Shown piece after piece: positions 34,705-44,010 of a stretch of 64,000 nt of DNA. The translations under genes were made by a program, and so were the position numbers. The notes beneath the pieces were generated by a model. The model saw only the letters and a list, made by a program, of their open reading frames with translations. It was not told the origin of the DNA and did no database searches. Each line of letters begins with the position of its first letter. Position 1 is the first letter of the stretch. Source of the DNA: Mesorhizobium sp. LMG 17147 (GTDB lineage Bacteria; Pseudomonadota; Alphaproteobacteria; Rhizobiales; Rhizobiaceae); the NCBI RefSeq assembly GCF_024297145.1, contig NZ_JANCTC010000001.1, positions 310,001 to 374,000 on the forward strand, in the 5' to 3' direction.

Positions 34705-35091
34705 ATGGAGCAGCCAGTGGCGGAAACGTCGAAAGCCGAAGGCGGGCGCCTGACGACCCATGTCCTCGACACAGCGGCCGGCAAACCGGCGGCCGGTCTG
34801 TCGATCGAGCTCTATCATCTTGACGGGCAGGCCCGGACGCATCTGAAAACCGTTGTCACCAATGATGACGGCCGCTGCGATGCTCCTCTGCTTGCCGGCG
34901 CGGAATTCCGCACCGGCGAATACGAGCTGGTCTTTGCGGCCGGCGATTATCTGCGCGGGCAAGGGACAAAACTGGCGGAACCGGCCTTCCTCGACCACGT
35001 GCCGATCCGCTTCGGTATGGCCGAGCCGATGCACTATCATGTGCCGCTGCTTCTGTCGCCGTACGGCTATTCGACCTACCGGGGAAGCTGA
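34705..35091 (+). CDS. uraH: 5-hydroxyisourate hydrolase
   Basis: A 128-residue transthyretin-like enzyme that hydrolyses 5-hydroxyisourate, the product of urate oxidation, to [26 protein letters not shown] at the amino end and the carboxyl-terminal YSTYRGS are the diagnostic signatures. No signal peptide is present. The stop is followed after one base by the start of xdhA, so it leads a uraH-xdhA-xdhB-xdhC transcript. It is divergent from the PuuE-UraD gene across a 161-bp control region. Confidence 0.95.
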   Translation: MEQPVAETSKAEGGRLTTHVLDTAAGKPAAGLSIELYHLDGQARTHLKTVVTNDDGRCDAPLLAGAEFRTGEYELVFAAGDYLRGQGTKLAEPAFLDHVPIRFGMAEPMHYHVPLLLSPYGYSTYRGS

Positions 35092-35092
35092 G

Positions 35093-36574
35093 ATGGCCGG
35101 GATCAAGACACGCAACGAAATCCGCTTCATCCTCAATGGCGAGGACGTCGCGCTCGGCGCGGTTGCACCCGACCAGACCCTGCTCGACTGGCTGCGGCTC
35201 GACCGCTCGCTGCGCGGCACCAAGGAAGGCTGCGCCGAGGGCGACTGCGGCGCCTGCACGGTGCTGGTCGGCAGGCTCTCGGCCGGCAGACTGGTCTATG
35301 AAAGCGTCAATGCCTGCATCCGCTTCCTTGGCTCGCTAGACGGCACGCATGTCGTGACCGTCGAGCATCTGCGCGGCGGCGCAGGAAAGCTGCACCCCGT
35401 GCAGCAGGCGATGGTCGATTTCCACGGCTCGCAATGCGGCTTCTGCACGCCGGGATTCGTCATGTCGCTTTATGCGCTGTGGATGCGGTCGCCGGAGCCG
35501 TCGGACGCGGCAATAGAAAAGGCGCTGCAGGGCAATCTCTGCCGCTGCACCGGCTACGAGGCGATCATGCGTGCCGCACGTGCCATCTCAAGCTACAGCA
35601 ATGCGGCAAAGGATCCGCTGGCGGCGGAGCGCAAGGCAGTTACGGCCAAGCTCGAAGCGATGAAGGACGGTTCGCGCATCGAGATCGGCTCCGGCAACAA
35701 GCGGCTGATCGTGCCGGCCAATGCCGACGATCTGGCCAGCGTGCTGGTCAAGGAGCCGGACGCCACCATCGTCGCGGGTTCGACCGATGTCGGCCTTTGG
35801 GTGACCAAGCACATGCGCGATATTGCGCCGGCGATTTTCATCGGCAATCTCGATGGCCTGTGCGGGATTTCCGAGGACAAGGGCGTCATCTCGATCGGCG
35901 CCGGTGTCACCTATAGCGAGGCCTTCTCGACGCTGGCAAGACGCATCCCGGCGCTGGGCCCGCTGTTCGATCGCATCGGCGGCGAGCAGGTGCGCAACAT
36001 GGGCACCATCGGCGGCAATATCGCCAACGGTTCGCCGATCGGCGACACGCCGCCGCCGCTGATCGCACTCGGTGCTCGCCTGACGATGCGCCGCGGCGAC
36101 AAGCGGCGGACGATCCCGCTGGAGGATTTCTTCATCGCTTATGGCCGACAGGACCGGCAGCCCGGCGAATTCGTCGAGGCCGTGCATGTCCCGGTGCCGG
36201 CCGGCGAGACGAAATTTGCCGTCTACAAGATCACCAAGCGCCGCGACGAAGACATCACAGCAGCGCTGGGCGCGTTTTTCCTGAAGCTCGCCGAGGATGG
36301 CACGGTGGCGGATGTGCGCATCGCCTATGGCGGCATGGCGGCAACGCCGAAGCGCGCCTTTGGCGTCGAAAAGGCATTGCTGGGCGGGCCCTGGACGGAA
36401 GCGACGGTCGAGGCGGCGATGGCCGCGTACGCCGGCGATTTCACCCCGCTGACCGACATGCGGGCAAGCGCCGAATACCGGGCGCTGGCGGCACGCAACC
36501 TGCTGCTGCGCTTCTTTGCCGAAACCACCGGCACCCGGGCGCCGATCCAGGTATCACGGCACGAGGCGGCATGA
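35093..36574 (+). CDS. xdhA: Xanthine dehydrogenase, iron-sulfur/FAD subunit
   Basis: A 493-residue subunit of the cytoplasmic enzyme oxidising hypoxanthine and xanthine to urate. The plant-type 2Fe-2S ligands are Cys47, Cys52, Cys55 and Cys75, followed by the second cluster with QCGFCTPGF (Cys115, Cys118) and NLCRCTGY (Cys150, Cys152). The FAD domain begins near residue 200 (IVAGSTDVGLWVTKH, RNMGTIGGNIANGSPIGD). ATG at 35093 is preferred over longer frames that overlap uraH. The last codon region overlaps the xdhB start by four bases. Confidence 0.95.
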   Translation: MAGIKTRNEIRFILNGEDVALGAVAPDQTLLDWLRLDRSLRGTKEGCAEGDCGACTVLVGRLSAGRLVYESVNACIRFLGSLDGTHVVTVEHLRGGAGKLHPVQQAMVDFHGSQCGFCTPGFVMSLYALWMRSPEPSDAAIEKALQGNLCRCTGYEAIMRAARAISSYSNAAKDPLAAERKAVTAKLEAMKDGSRIEIGSGNKRLIVPANADDLASVLVKEPDATIVAGSTDVGLWVTKHMRDIAPAIFIGNLDGLCGISEDKGVISIGAGVTYSEAFSTLARRIPALGPLFDRIGGEQVRNMGTIGGNIANGSPIGDTPPPLIALGARLTMRRGDKRRTIPLEDFFIAYGRQDRQPGEFVEAVHVPVPAGETKFAVYKITKRRDEDITAALGAFFLKLAEDGTVADVRIAYGGMAATPKRAFGVEKALLGGPWTEATVEAAMAAYAGDFTPLTDMRASAEYRALAARNLLLRFFAETTGTRAPIQVSRHEAA

Positions 36575-38925
36575 TGAACAAGCACGCCACGCCAAACCTG
36601 AAGGCGCAAAAAATCGCCGGCGGCGTCGCCACTGACCAGCGCCATGATTCCGCGCACAAGCATGTCAGTGGCACGGCCGTTTACATCGACGACATGCCGG
36701 AACCGGCCGGCACGCTGCACGGCTGCCTTGGGCTTTCGACGGCGACGCATGCCACCATCACCGGCATGGATCTTTCGGCGGTACGCGCCGCACCCGGCGT
36801 CGTCGATGTGCTGACCGCGAGCGACGTGCCAGGCGAGAACGACATTTCGCCGACCGGCCGTCATGACGAGCCGGTGCTGGCCGACGGCAAGGTGCAATTT
36901 TTCGGTCAGCCGATCTTCTGTGTCATCGCTGAAACCCGCGAGCAGGCGCGCCGCGCCACAAGGCTGGCCAAGGTCGAATACGAGGAATTGCCGTTCGTCG
37001 CCGATATCGGCGAGCTCGATCCCGGGAAAGACAAGCTGGTCACGCCGCCGCTGACGCTGAAGCGTGGTGATGCAGCGGCTGCGATCAATGCGGCGCCGCG
37101 CCGGCTGAAGGGAAAAATGCGCATCGGCGGCCAGGAGCATTTCTATCTCGAAGGCCATATCGCCTTGGCCATCCCTGGCGAGGACCACGACGTCACCATC
37201 TATTCCTCGACCCAGCACCCGAGCGAAATCCAGCACATGGTCAGCCATGCGCTCGGTGTTTCGAGCCACGCGGTGACGGTGGAAATCCGCCGGATGGGCG
37301 GCGCTTTCGGCGGCAAGGAAACGCAAGGCAATCAGTTTGCGGCATTGGCCGCTATCGCCGCGAAGAAACATCATCGGGCCGTGAAAATCCGGCCCGACCG
37401 CGACGACGACATGATCGCCACCGGCAAACGCCACGATTTCCTCGTCGACTACGAGGTCGGTTTCGACGACGAGGGCAATATTCTGGGCGTAGATTTCATG
37501 TTCGCGGCGCGCTGCGGCTTCTCGGCCGACCTCTCCGGCCCGGTCACCGACCGCGCGCTGTTCCATTGTGACAACACCTATTTCTGGCCGGCGGTGCACG
37601 CGCAGTCGGCGCCGCTCTACACCAATACGGTATCGAACACTGCCTTTCGCGGCTTCGGCGGCCCGCAAGGCATGGTCGGCGCCGAGCGCGTCATCGACGA
37701 AGTCGCGTTTGCCGTCGGCAAGGACCCGCTCGAAATCCGCAAGAAGAATTTCTACGGCACCTCAGACCGCAACATCACGCCCTACCACCAGACGGTCGAG
37801 GACAACATCATCCACCGCATAGTCGCCGAGCTGGAGGCGAGTTCCAATTATGCGAGGCGCCGCCGCACCATCGATGCTTTCAATGCCAACAGCCGCTTCA
37901 TCAAGCGCGGACTGGCGCTGACGCCGGTCAAGTTCGGCATCTCGTTCACCGCCACCCATTACAACCAGGCCGGCGCGCTGGTGCATGTCTATACCGACGG
38001 TTCGGTGCATCTGAACCACGGCGGGACCGAGATGGGGCAGGGCCTCTATGTCAAGGTGGCGCAGGTTGTGGCGGAAGAGTTCCAGATCGACCTCGATCAG
38101 GTCAAGATCACGGCGACGACGACCGGCAAGGTGCCGAATACCTCGGCCACCGCCGCGTCTTCCGGCTCCGATCTCAACGGCATGGCGGCGCAGAATGCCG
38201 CCCGCCAGATCAAGGACCGGTTGACCAATTTTGCCGTCGAGAGATACCAGGTGCCGCGCGACCAGGTGCTGTTCCTGCCCAACCGCGTGCGCATCGGCAA
38301 CCAGGAGATCGCCTTCGCCGATCTCGTCAGGCAGGCCTATATGGCGCGCATCCAGCTTTCGGCGGCGGGTTTCTACAAGACGCCGAAAATCCATTGGGAC
38401 CGCGACAAGGGCGAGGGCCGGCCCTTCTACTATTTCGCCTATGGCGCCGCATGCTCGGAAGTCTCTGTCGACACGCTGACCGGCGAATATATCGTCGAGC
38501 GCACCGACATCCTGCACGAAACCGGCCGCTCGCTGAACCGCGCCATCGACCTCGGCCAGATCGAGGGCGGCTTCATCCAGGGCATGGGCTGGCTGACAAC
38601 GGAGGAACTGTGGTGGGACGACAAGGGGCGGCTGCGCACCCATGCGCCATCGACCTACAAGATCCCGCTCGCGTCGGACCGGCCGAAGATTTTTAATGTG
38701 ACTTTGGCCGACTGGGCGCAAGCAGGCGAGCCGACGGTGTACCGCTCCAAGGCGGTCGGCGAGCCGCCCTTTCCGCTCGCAATGTCGGTGCTGCATGCGC
38801 TGTCGGACGCAGTGGCGAGCGTTGCCGGCCACAAGATCTGCCCACGCCTCGACCCGCCGGCCACGCCGGAGCGTGTGCTGATGGCGATCGAACGGCTGAA
38901 GCGGGAAGCCAAGACCGGCACTTGA
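36571..38925 (+). CDS. xdhB: Xanthine dehydrogenase, molybdenum subunit
   Basis: The 784-residue catalytic subunit. It carries the molybdopterin-cytosine or molybdopterin-binding motifs GGAFGGKETQG and AFRGFGGPQGM, and the catalytic glutamate in the VGEPPFPLAMSV segment near the carboxyl end. The amino-terminal domain has HVSGTAVYIDDMPEPAGTLH, usual for XdhB. The ATG overlaps the xdhA stop (ATGA), and the xdhC start follows after 59 bases. Substrates are hypoxanthine and xanthine, matching neighbouring genes that make xanthine and consume urate. Confidence 0.96.
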   Translation: MMNKHATPNLKAQKIAGGVATDQRHDSAHKHVSGTAVYIDDMPEPAGTLHGCLGLSTATHATITGMDLSAVRAAPGVVDVLTASDVPGENDISPTGRHDEPVLADGKVQFFGQPIFCVIAETREQARRATRLAKVEYEELPFVADIGELDPGKDKLVTPPLTLKRGDAAAAINAAPRRLKGKMRIGGQEHFYLEGHIALAIPGEDHDVTIYSSTQHPSEIQHMVSHALGVSSHAVTVEIRRMGGAFGGKETQGNQFAALAAIAAKKHHRAVKIRPDRDDDMIATGKRHDFLVDYEVGFDDEGNILGVDFMFAARCGFSADLSGPVTDRALFHCDNTYFWPAVHAQSAPLYTNTVSNTAFRGFGGPQGMVGAERVIDEVAFAVGKDPLEIRKKNFYGTSDRNITPYHQTVEDNIIHRIVAELEASSNYARRRRTIDAFNANSRFIKRGLALTPVKFGISFTATHYNQAGALVHVYTDGSVHLNHGGTEMGQGLYVKVAQVVAEEFQIDLDQVKITATTTGKVPNTSATAASSGSDLNGMAAQNAARQIKDRLTNFAVERYQVPRDQVLFLPNRVRIGNQEIAFADLVRQAYMARIQLSAAGFYKTPKIHWDRDKGEGRPFYYFAYGAACSEVSVDTLTGEYIVERTDILHETGRSLNRAIDLGQIEGGFIQGMGWLTTEELWWDDKGRLRTHAPSTYKIPLASDRPKIFNVTLADWAQAGEPTVYRSKAVGEPPFPLAMSVLHALSDAVASVAGHKICPRLDPPATPERVLMAIERLKREAKTGT

Positions 38926-38984
38926 ATCCCGGAAACGTGCAATTCAGGCCGAAAAACTCTATCTTTCCCGATAGGGAACACGAA

Positions 38985-39968
38985 ATGATGAACGCGAAAG
39001 TGCAGAGCCTGAAAGCCTTTCTTGCCGGCGCCGGCCGGGTCGCCTTAGTTGAGGTGGCCGGGACAAAAGGTTCGACGCCGCGCGAGACGGGTGCCTTCAT
39101 GCTCGTCTCAGGATCGGCCACTTTCGGCACGATCGGCGGCGGCCAGCTCGAATACATGGCGATCGACAAAGCGCGGCAGATGCTTTTCTCCCCGGTTGAA
39201 GGGGAGATGGCCGCGGAGCGGCCAGAGGGGGTCGTCTCAGAAGGCACCGCCGGTGCGTCGAGCACTGCCGCAGCGACCCCACCCGGCGGCTTCGCCGCCA
39301 CCCTCCCCTCAAGGGGGAGGGGTACCCTCGACATCGCGCTCGGCCCGGAGATCGGGCAGTGCTGCGGCGGCAGGGTCGAGCTGCTGATCCAGCTGGTCGA
39401 CCCCGCGCTTGAAGCCAAGCTGGTTGCGGCGGCGGAAGCCGAGGAAGCGCAGCTACCGCATGTCTACATCCTCGGCGGCGGCCATGTCGGCCAAGCGCTG
39501 GCCTCGGCGATGGCCTTGCTGCCGGTGCATATCGTCGTTGTCGAGACGCGAGCCGAGGCGCTCAAAGGCATGCCGGAAGCAGTCGAAACCAAGCTGACGC
39601 CGATGCCTGAGGCGATGGTGCGCGAAGCCCCGGCTGGATCGGCCTTCGTCGTCCTCACCTATGACCATGCGCTGGACTTCCTGATCGTTGCCGAGGCTCT
39701 GAAACGCCGGGATGCCGCCTATGTCGGCATGATCGGCTCCAGAACCAAGAAGGCGACGTTCCGGAACTGGTTCCTGAAATCGGCGGACGGAAGCGAGGCG
39801 GCATTTGCCCGCCTCGTCTCGCCGATCGGCGGCGATGCCGTTAAGGACAAGCGCCCGCAGGTGATCGCCGCACTCGCCGCAGCCGAGATTATGACGGCGT
39901 TGGCCGGCCATGCGGCGGCACCGTCCGCTCAGTCCAAAACCCCTCGCCGCAAGGCGATGGCCGGCTGA
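38985..39968 (+). CDS. xdhC: Xanthine dehydrogenase accessory protein XdhC
   Basis: A 327-residue chaperone that inserts sulfurated molybdenum cofactor into xanthine dehydrogenase. The amino domain has VEVAGTKGSTPRETGAFMLV and GTIGGGQLEYMA; the carboxyl part has PHVYILGGGHVGQALASAM and YVGMIGSRTKKATFR. Between DKARQMLFSP and LDIALGPEIGQCCGG lies an extra segment of about 46 residues, rich in Ala, Gly, Pro and Glu, which is encoded by a palindromic repeat inserted in frame. Homologues pass directly between these blocks. ATGs at 38985 and 38988 are equivalent starts with AGGGA upstream. Confidence 0.92.
   Translation: MMNAKVQSLKAFLAGAGRVALVEVAGTKGSTPRETGAFMLVSGSATFGTIGGGQLEYMAIDKARQMLFSPVEGEMAAERPEGVVSEGTAGASSTAAATPPGGFAATLPSRGRGTLDIALGPEIGQCCGGRVELLIQLVDPALEAKLVAAAEAEEAQLPHVYILGGGHVGQALASAMALLPVHIVVVETRAEALKGMPEAVETKLTPMPEAMVREAPAGSAFVVLTYDHALDFLIVAEALKRRDAAYVGMIGSRTKKATFRNWFLKSADGSEAAFARLVSPIGGDAVKDKRPQVIAALAAAEIMTALAGHAAAPSAQSKTPRRKAMAG
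39187..39325. repeat. Palindromic mosaic repeat inside xdhC
   Basis: A composite of inverted repeats: TCTCCCC/GGGGAGA (39187-39207), GGCCGC/GCGGCC (39209-39223), GGGGGTC paired with GACCCCA across the middle, GGCGGC/GCCGCC, and CCCTCCCC/GGGGGAGGG at the right end. This is the form of rhizobial intergenic mosaic elements, here carried within a coding frame. The element at 53638-53757 has a similar right-hand end. Confidence 0.75.
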
Positions 39969-39976
39969 CGTTTTGG

Positions 39977-40465
39977 CTATTCCTTCTCCTGCGTGTGCGC
40001 CTCAAGGAACCACAGCAATTTGTCGAGCGAGCGTGAATAGGCGGTGAAGATGTCGGCGGTGTCGGCATCGCCCGCGCCAGCCGCCTCGTCGATCGCCGCG
40101 CGTGCCCGCTTGGCGGTTGCGGCATAGCGGTCGATCAGCGCTGCCAGGTGATCCCGGGTCTTGTGGATGTCGGTTGGATAGGCCTCGAGCATAGTCGCCT
40201 TCGACACCTCTTGCGATGTGCCGAGCGCCGTCCCGCCGAGTTGTACGGCGCGCTCGGCGATGGTGTCGACATGGCCGTCGATCTCCTCGCGGAACGTGTC
40301 GAGCATCTCGTGGATGGCGATGAATTGCGGTCCCTTGACGTTCCAGTGCGCCTGCTTGGTGATCAGGGCCAGATCGATGGCGTCGGCGAGGCGGGCATTG
40401 AGAAGATCGATACACTCTTTCTTGGCATTGGATTGCAGGTCGTTGGGGGTGGCGATGGCATCCAT
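39977..40465 (-). CDS. dps: Dps DNA-protection ferritin
   Basis: A 162-residue miniferritin that binds DNA and oxidises iron with hydrogen peroxide. The ferroxidase signature is present: LALITKQAHWNVKGPQFIAI with the key His, then LDTFREEIDGHVDTIAERAVQLGG with the paired acidic and His residues. Length and helices match Dps. CAGGAGCC precedes the ATG. It is convergent with xdhC, eight bases apart, with no obvious terminator between them. Confidence 0.95.
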   Translation of the reverse strand: MDAIATPNDLQSNAKKECIDLLNARLADAIDLALITKQAHWNVKGPQFIAIHEMLDTFREEIDGHVDTIAERAVQLGGTALGTSQEVSKATMLEAYPTDIHKTRDHLAALIDRYAATAKRARAAIDEAAGAGDADTADIFTAYSRSLDKLLWFLEAHTQEKE

Positions 40466-40611
40466 GATCGGCTCCTGTGGCGGTTGCGTCCGCTTGGTTT
40501 AAAAAAGGGCGAAGTTTGTGGAAGGTCAATCGAACATGCGCGCAGACGCCCTCATCGCCGCGCGGCACAGCATCCCAAAACGGCGATCTCCGACTTCGTT
40601 CCGCTCGTCGT

Positions 40612-41865
40612 TTACGCCGGCCTTTTCAAGCCCAGATGGTCGCGCAGCGTGCTGCCTTCATAATCCGTACGGAACAGCCCGCGCCGCTGCAGCTCCGGCA
40701 CGACTAGTGTGGCAAAGGCATCGAGTTGGCCGGGAAAATAGGATGGCATGACGTTGAAACCGTCTGCCGCGCCGCCCTCGAAGCGTGCCTCGAGCTCGTC
40801 GGCGATCTGGGCGGGCGTTCCGACGACGCGCCAATGGCCGCGCGCGCCGGCGAAATGACGGGCAAGCTGGCGAATGGACAGCTTGTCGCGGCGTGATTGC
40901 TCGATGACAAGCGCCTGCCGGCTCTGCATGCCTTCGCTGACCGGCAGCTCGGGCAGCGGTCCGTCGATGGGATAGCGCGCGAGATCGGATATGCTGAGAT
41001 AGCTGGAAAGCAGCGCGACACCGACATCGTCCGGTATCAGCTCCTGCAGTTCATCATGTTTTGCCCGGGCTTCCGCTTCGCTGGCCGCGACGACCGGCGC
41101 GACGCCGGGCATGATCTTGACGTCCTCCGGCTCGCGCCCATGCGCTGCCAGCCGTCCCTTGAGGTCGTCGTAGAAGGCCTTTGCCTCCTCGAATGTTTGC
41201 GCCGCAGTGAACACCACATCGGCCGTCCGGGCGGCGAGATCGCGGCCCTCATCCGACGCTCCCGCCTGGACCATAACCGGTGCACCTTGTGGCGAGCGCG
41301 GCAGATCGAGCGGGTCACGCGTCGAAAAACTTCTGCCTTCGTGTCCACCCTGGCCTTGCCAAAGGCCAGCAACCACGGCAGCGAATTCGCGCGCGCGTTC
41401 GTAGCGGTCCGCATGTGGGCGCAGTCCGGTCGAGCCGAAATTGGCGGCCTCGATCTGGCTGGCCGAAGTGACAAGGTTCCAGCCGGCTCGGCCGCCGCTC
41501 AGATGGTCGAGCGACAGGAAGGTTCGCGCCAGCCCGTAAGGCTCGTTATAGCTCGTCGACGCCGTTGAGACGAGGCCGATGCGCTCCGTCTGCACCGCGA
41601 GCGCCGCAAGCAGGCTGATCGGCTCGAAGCCGATCGAGCGCGACGTTTGGCTGGCGATGTTGACATTGGCCTCGCGCACGCCGGCGGCGTCCTCGCAGAA
41701 GATCATGTCGAACTTTGCCGCTTCCGCCGTCCGCGCCAGCTGGATGTAATGATCGATGTCGATGCCGGCCGTGACATGCGCCTGCGGATGGCGCCAGGCG
41801 GCGATGTGGTGGCCTGTCGCCCACAGGAAGGCGCCGAGCTTCATCTGGCCCCGACCGGCGCTCAT
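40612..41865 (-). CDS. LLM-class flavin monooxygenase, NtaA/DszA type
   Basis: A 417-residue flavin-dependent monooxygenase of the bacterial luciferase-like family (NtaA/SnaA/DszA branch). Family features: MKLGAFLWATGHHIAAWRHP, the block FDMIFCEDAAGVREANV, PYGLARTFLSLDHLSGGRAGWN and LPRSPQGAPVMVQAGASDEG. Such enzymes use reduced FMN from a separate reductase to oxidise sulfur or nitrogen compounds; no reductase gene is adjacent. The ATG at 41865 overlaps the stop of the second LLM gene (ATGA), and AGGGGAGGA lies upstream. The substrate is unknown. Confidence 0.9.
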   Translation of the reverse strand: MSAGRGQMKLGAFLWATGHHIAAWRHPQAHVTAGIDIDHYIQLARTAEAAKFDMIFCEDAAGVREANVNIASQTSRSIGFEPISLLAALAVQTERIGLVSTASTSYNEPYGLARTFLSLDHLSGGRAGWNLVTSASQIEAANFGSTGLRPHADRYERAREFAAVVAGLWQGQGGHEGRSFSTRDPLDLPRSPQGAPVMVQAGASDEGRDLAARTADVVFTAAQTFEEAKAFYDDLKGRLAAHGREPEDVKIMPGVAPVVAASEAEARAKHDELQELIPDDVGVALLSSYLSISDLARYPIDGPLPELPVSEGMQSRQALVIEQSRRDKLSIRQLARHFAGARGHWRVVGTPAQIADELEARFEGGAADGFNVMPSYFPGQLDAFATLVVPELQRRGLFRTDYEGSTLRDHLGLKRPA

Positions 41866-42875
41866 TGCCGATCCTCCCCTGCAAGCCCGAGATGGGCGCG
41901 CAGTGTCGTCGTGCTGTACCCGGACCGGACAAGGCCGCGGCGGCGAAGCTCCGGCAGCACGAGACCGACGAAATCGTCGAGCGCCGATGTGAACGGCATG
42001 GCGACGTTGAAACCGTCGCAGGCTTTCGAGCGAAAGCACTCTTCGAGCCTGTCCGCAAAAAGGTCCGGCGCTGCGGTTGTTTCGGCGCTGCCGGTAACGT
42101 TCATCAGCACTTTCAGCGCCTCCGGCCTGCGCCCCAAAGTAAGCGCACGGCGCTTCAGATCGCCCGACTTGGCCGGCTCGATCGATGGCTCATCCAGCAG
42201 GACGACATCGGCGGTGCGGGCGGCAATATCCATGGCGGGCTCGGACAGGCCGGACATGACCAGCACCGGCGTGTCCTGCGGCGACCGCGCTACGTTGAGC
42301 GGCCCGCGCACGGAAAAATATTCCCCCTTGTGGTCGAGAAGGTGCATCTTCTCGGGATCGAAGAAGCGGCCGCCAACTTTGTCGAACAGCACCGCGTCTG
42401 CGTCCCAGCCTTTCCACAAACCTTGCACGATGCCGATGAATTCCTCTGTGCGCAGGCGGAAATCGTCGCCGGAAAACCCTTCCGGCCGGCTGAAATTGGC
42501 CGCCTCGCGCGGTTCGGACGTCATGCTCGCGTTCCAGCCGGCGCGACCATGGCTGATAATATCGAGCGAGGCGAAACGACGCGCGAGATTGTAGGGCTGG
42601 TGGGCGACCGTCGACGCTGCCGCGACGAGGCCGATCCTGCTTGTCACCGTAGCCAGCGCTGCCAGCAAGGTCGTCGCTTCGAAGCGCATTTGCCGGTTCG
42701 GCCCACTTGCAACCGGCGCGGAATCGCCGAGCAACACCATGTCCAGGCCGGCCGCTTCGGCTTCTTGCACGAACCGCGCCAGCAGACTGAAGTCCGGGCC
42801 GGCGCCGGGCGGATGGGAAGGGGCGGCTTCCGGAGACAGTGAAACGGCGAGACACATTGTGGCGCCGTCGGCCAT
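41862..42875 (-). CDS. LLM-class flavin monooxygenase, second copy
   Basis: A 337-residue luciferase-like monooxygenase, shorter than its neighbour and only distantly similar. Visible features are EAEAAGLDMVLLGDSAPVA, TSRIGLVAAASTVAHQPYNLARRFASLD, ISHGRAGWNA and VARSPQDTPVLVMSGLSEP. It is coupled by a four-base overlap to the following LLM gene, so the two probably act in one pathway, perhaps consecutive oxidations of an organosulfur or amine compound. No transporter or reductase is in the immediate neighbourhood. Confidence 0.88.
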   Translation of the reverse strand: MADGATMCLAVSLSPEAAPSHPPGAGPDFSLLARFVQEAEAAGLDMVLLGDSAPVASGPNRQMRFEATTLLAALATVTSRIGLVAAASTVAHQPYNLARRFASLDIISHGRAGWNASMTSEPREAANFSRPEGFSGDDFRLRTEEFIGIVQGLWKGWDADAVLFDKVGGRFFDPEKMHLLDHKGEYFSVRGPLNVARSPQDTPVLVMSGLSEPAMDIAARTADVVLLDEPSIEPAKSGDLKRRALTLGRRPEALKVLMNVTGSAETTAAPDLFADRLEECFRSKACDGFNVAMPFTSALDDFVGLVLPELRRRGLVRSGYSTTTLRAHLGLAGEDRQ

Positions 42876-42950
42876 CGCTTTTCCCTGTTGAGCGAGATTC
42901 CTTGGGAATTATCTCGTCGGCCGGACGGAAAGCAACCGGCCAGCCGGCGA

Positions 42951-43871
42951 TCATTTGCCGGCCAGAATATCCCGGATCAGCCGCTGGCAGCGCTCGGCCA
43001 TGAAATCGAGCAGCAGCCGCACCTTCGGATCCTGCAGCTTTTTGTGTGGATAGACGGCGGCAAACTGCACCGGCGTCGGCGGCGTGTTGCTCAGGATCAC
43101 CTTCAGCCGCTGGTCGCGGATAAACGGCTCGACCTCGAAGCGCGGTTTGTTGATGATGCCGCGGCCGGACAGCGCCCAGCCGGTCAGCACGTCGCCATCA
43201 TCGGTATCGTAGGGGCCGTGCACCTCGAACTTTTGCGGCCCGTTCGGCGTCTGCAGCGTCCAGACATATTCGCGCGCGCCGGAATAGCGCAGCATCAGGC
43301 AATCGTGCTTCTTGCCGATCAGTTCCTGCGGCTCTCTCGGTTCGCCGCGCGCCTCCAGATATTGTGGGGCCGCCACCAGCACGCGCTCGCATTCCATAAT
43401 GCCGCGCATTCTCAGGCTGGAATCCTCGATGATGCCCAGCCGGAACGCAACGTCGATGCCTTCTTTCATGATGTCGACATTGTGGTCGGAAAGCCGGAGC
43501 CGCACCTCGATATCGGGGTACCTGTCGTGGAAATCCGGAATGCCCGATGCCACCAGCCGCCGCCCGAGGCCGAGCGGAGCTGTCACCTTTATCGTGCCGC
43601 GCGGCTGGCCGGATAACGCGCTGACTGCCGCTTCCGCCTCGGTGACCGCATCCAGTACCTGCTTGGCGCCGGAGTAGAACACCGTGCCGTGCTCGGTCGG
43701 CATCAATTGCCGCGTCGTACGGTTGAACAGCCTGACGCCAAGATGCTTCTCGAGCTCCTTGATCCGGTTGGAAGCGACCGCCGGCGAAATGCGCATGTCG
43801 CGCCCAGCCGCCGACAAATTGCCGAGCTCGACGACACGGACGAAAACGGCGATGTTATCGAGATAGGCCAT
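42951..43871 (-). CDS. LysR-family transcriptional regulator
   Basis: A 306-residue regulator. The amino-terminal helix-turn-helix (LDNIAVFVRVVELGNLSAAGRD, PAVASNRIKELEKHLGVRLFNR) is followed by a LysR effector domain (GTIKVTAPLGLGRRLVASGI onward). It is divergent from puuD across a 139-bp region and lies upstream of the LLM pair on the same strand. By position it could control either neighbour; LysR regulators most often act on the divergent gene, here urate oxidation. Confidence 0.92.
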   Translation of the reverse strand: MAYLDNIAVFVRVVELGNLSAAGRDMRISPAVASNRIKELEKHLGVRLFNRTTRQLMPTEHGTVFYSGAKQVLDAVTEAEAAVSALSGQPRGTIKVTAPLGLGRRLVASGIPDFHDRYPDIEVRLRLSDHNVDIMKEGIDVAFRLGIIEDSSLRMRGIMECERVLVAAPQYLEARGEPREPQELIGKKHDCLMLRYSGAREYVWTLQTPNGPQKFEVHGPYDTDDGDVLTGWALSGRGIINKPRFEVEPFIRDQRLKVILSNTPPTPVQFAAVYPHKKLQDPKVRLLLDFMAERCQRLIRDILAGK

Positions 43872-44010
43872 GCGGCTTTCGTGGCTCTCATGTAGCTGCG
43901 TATGATCAGCCTAGTATTTTCCAATTTTTTTTGAAAGTCATCGTGCGTCTCGGCCCTTTCCGTTTGCGCTCCAACCCGTAAAGTCAGCCGATCGGCAGGG
44001 ACGATTTTTC

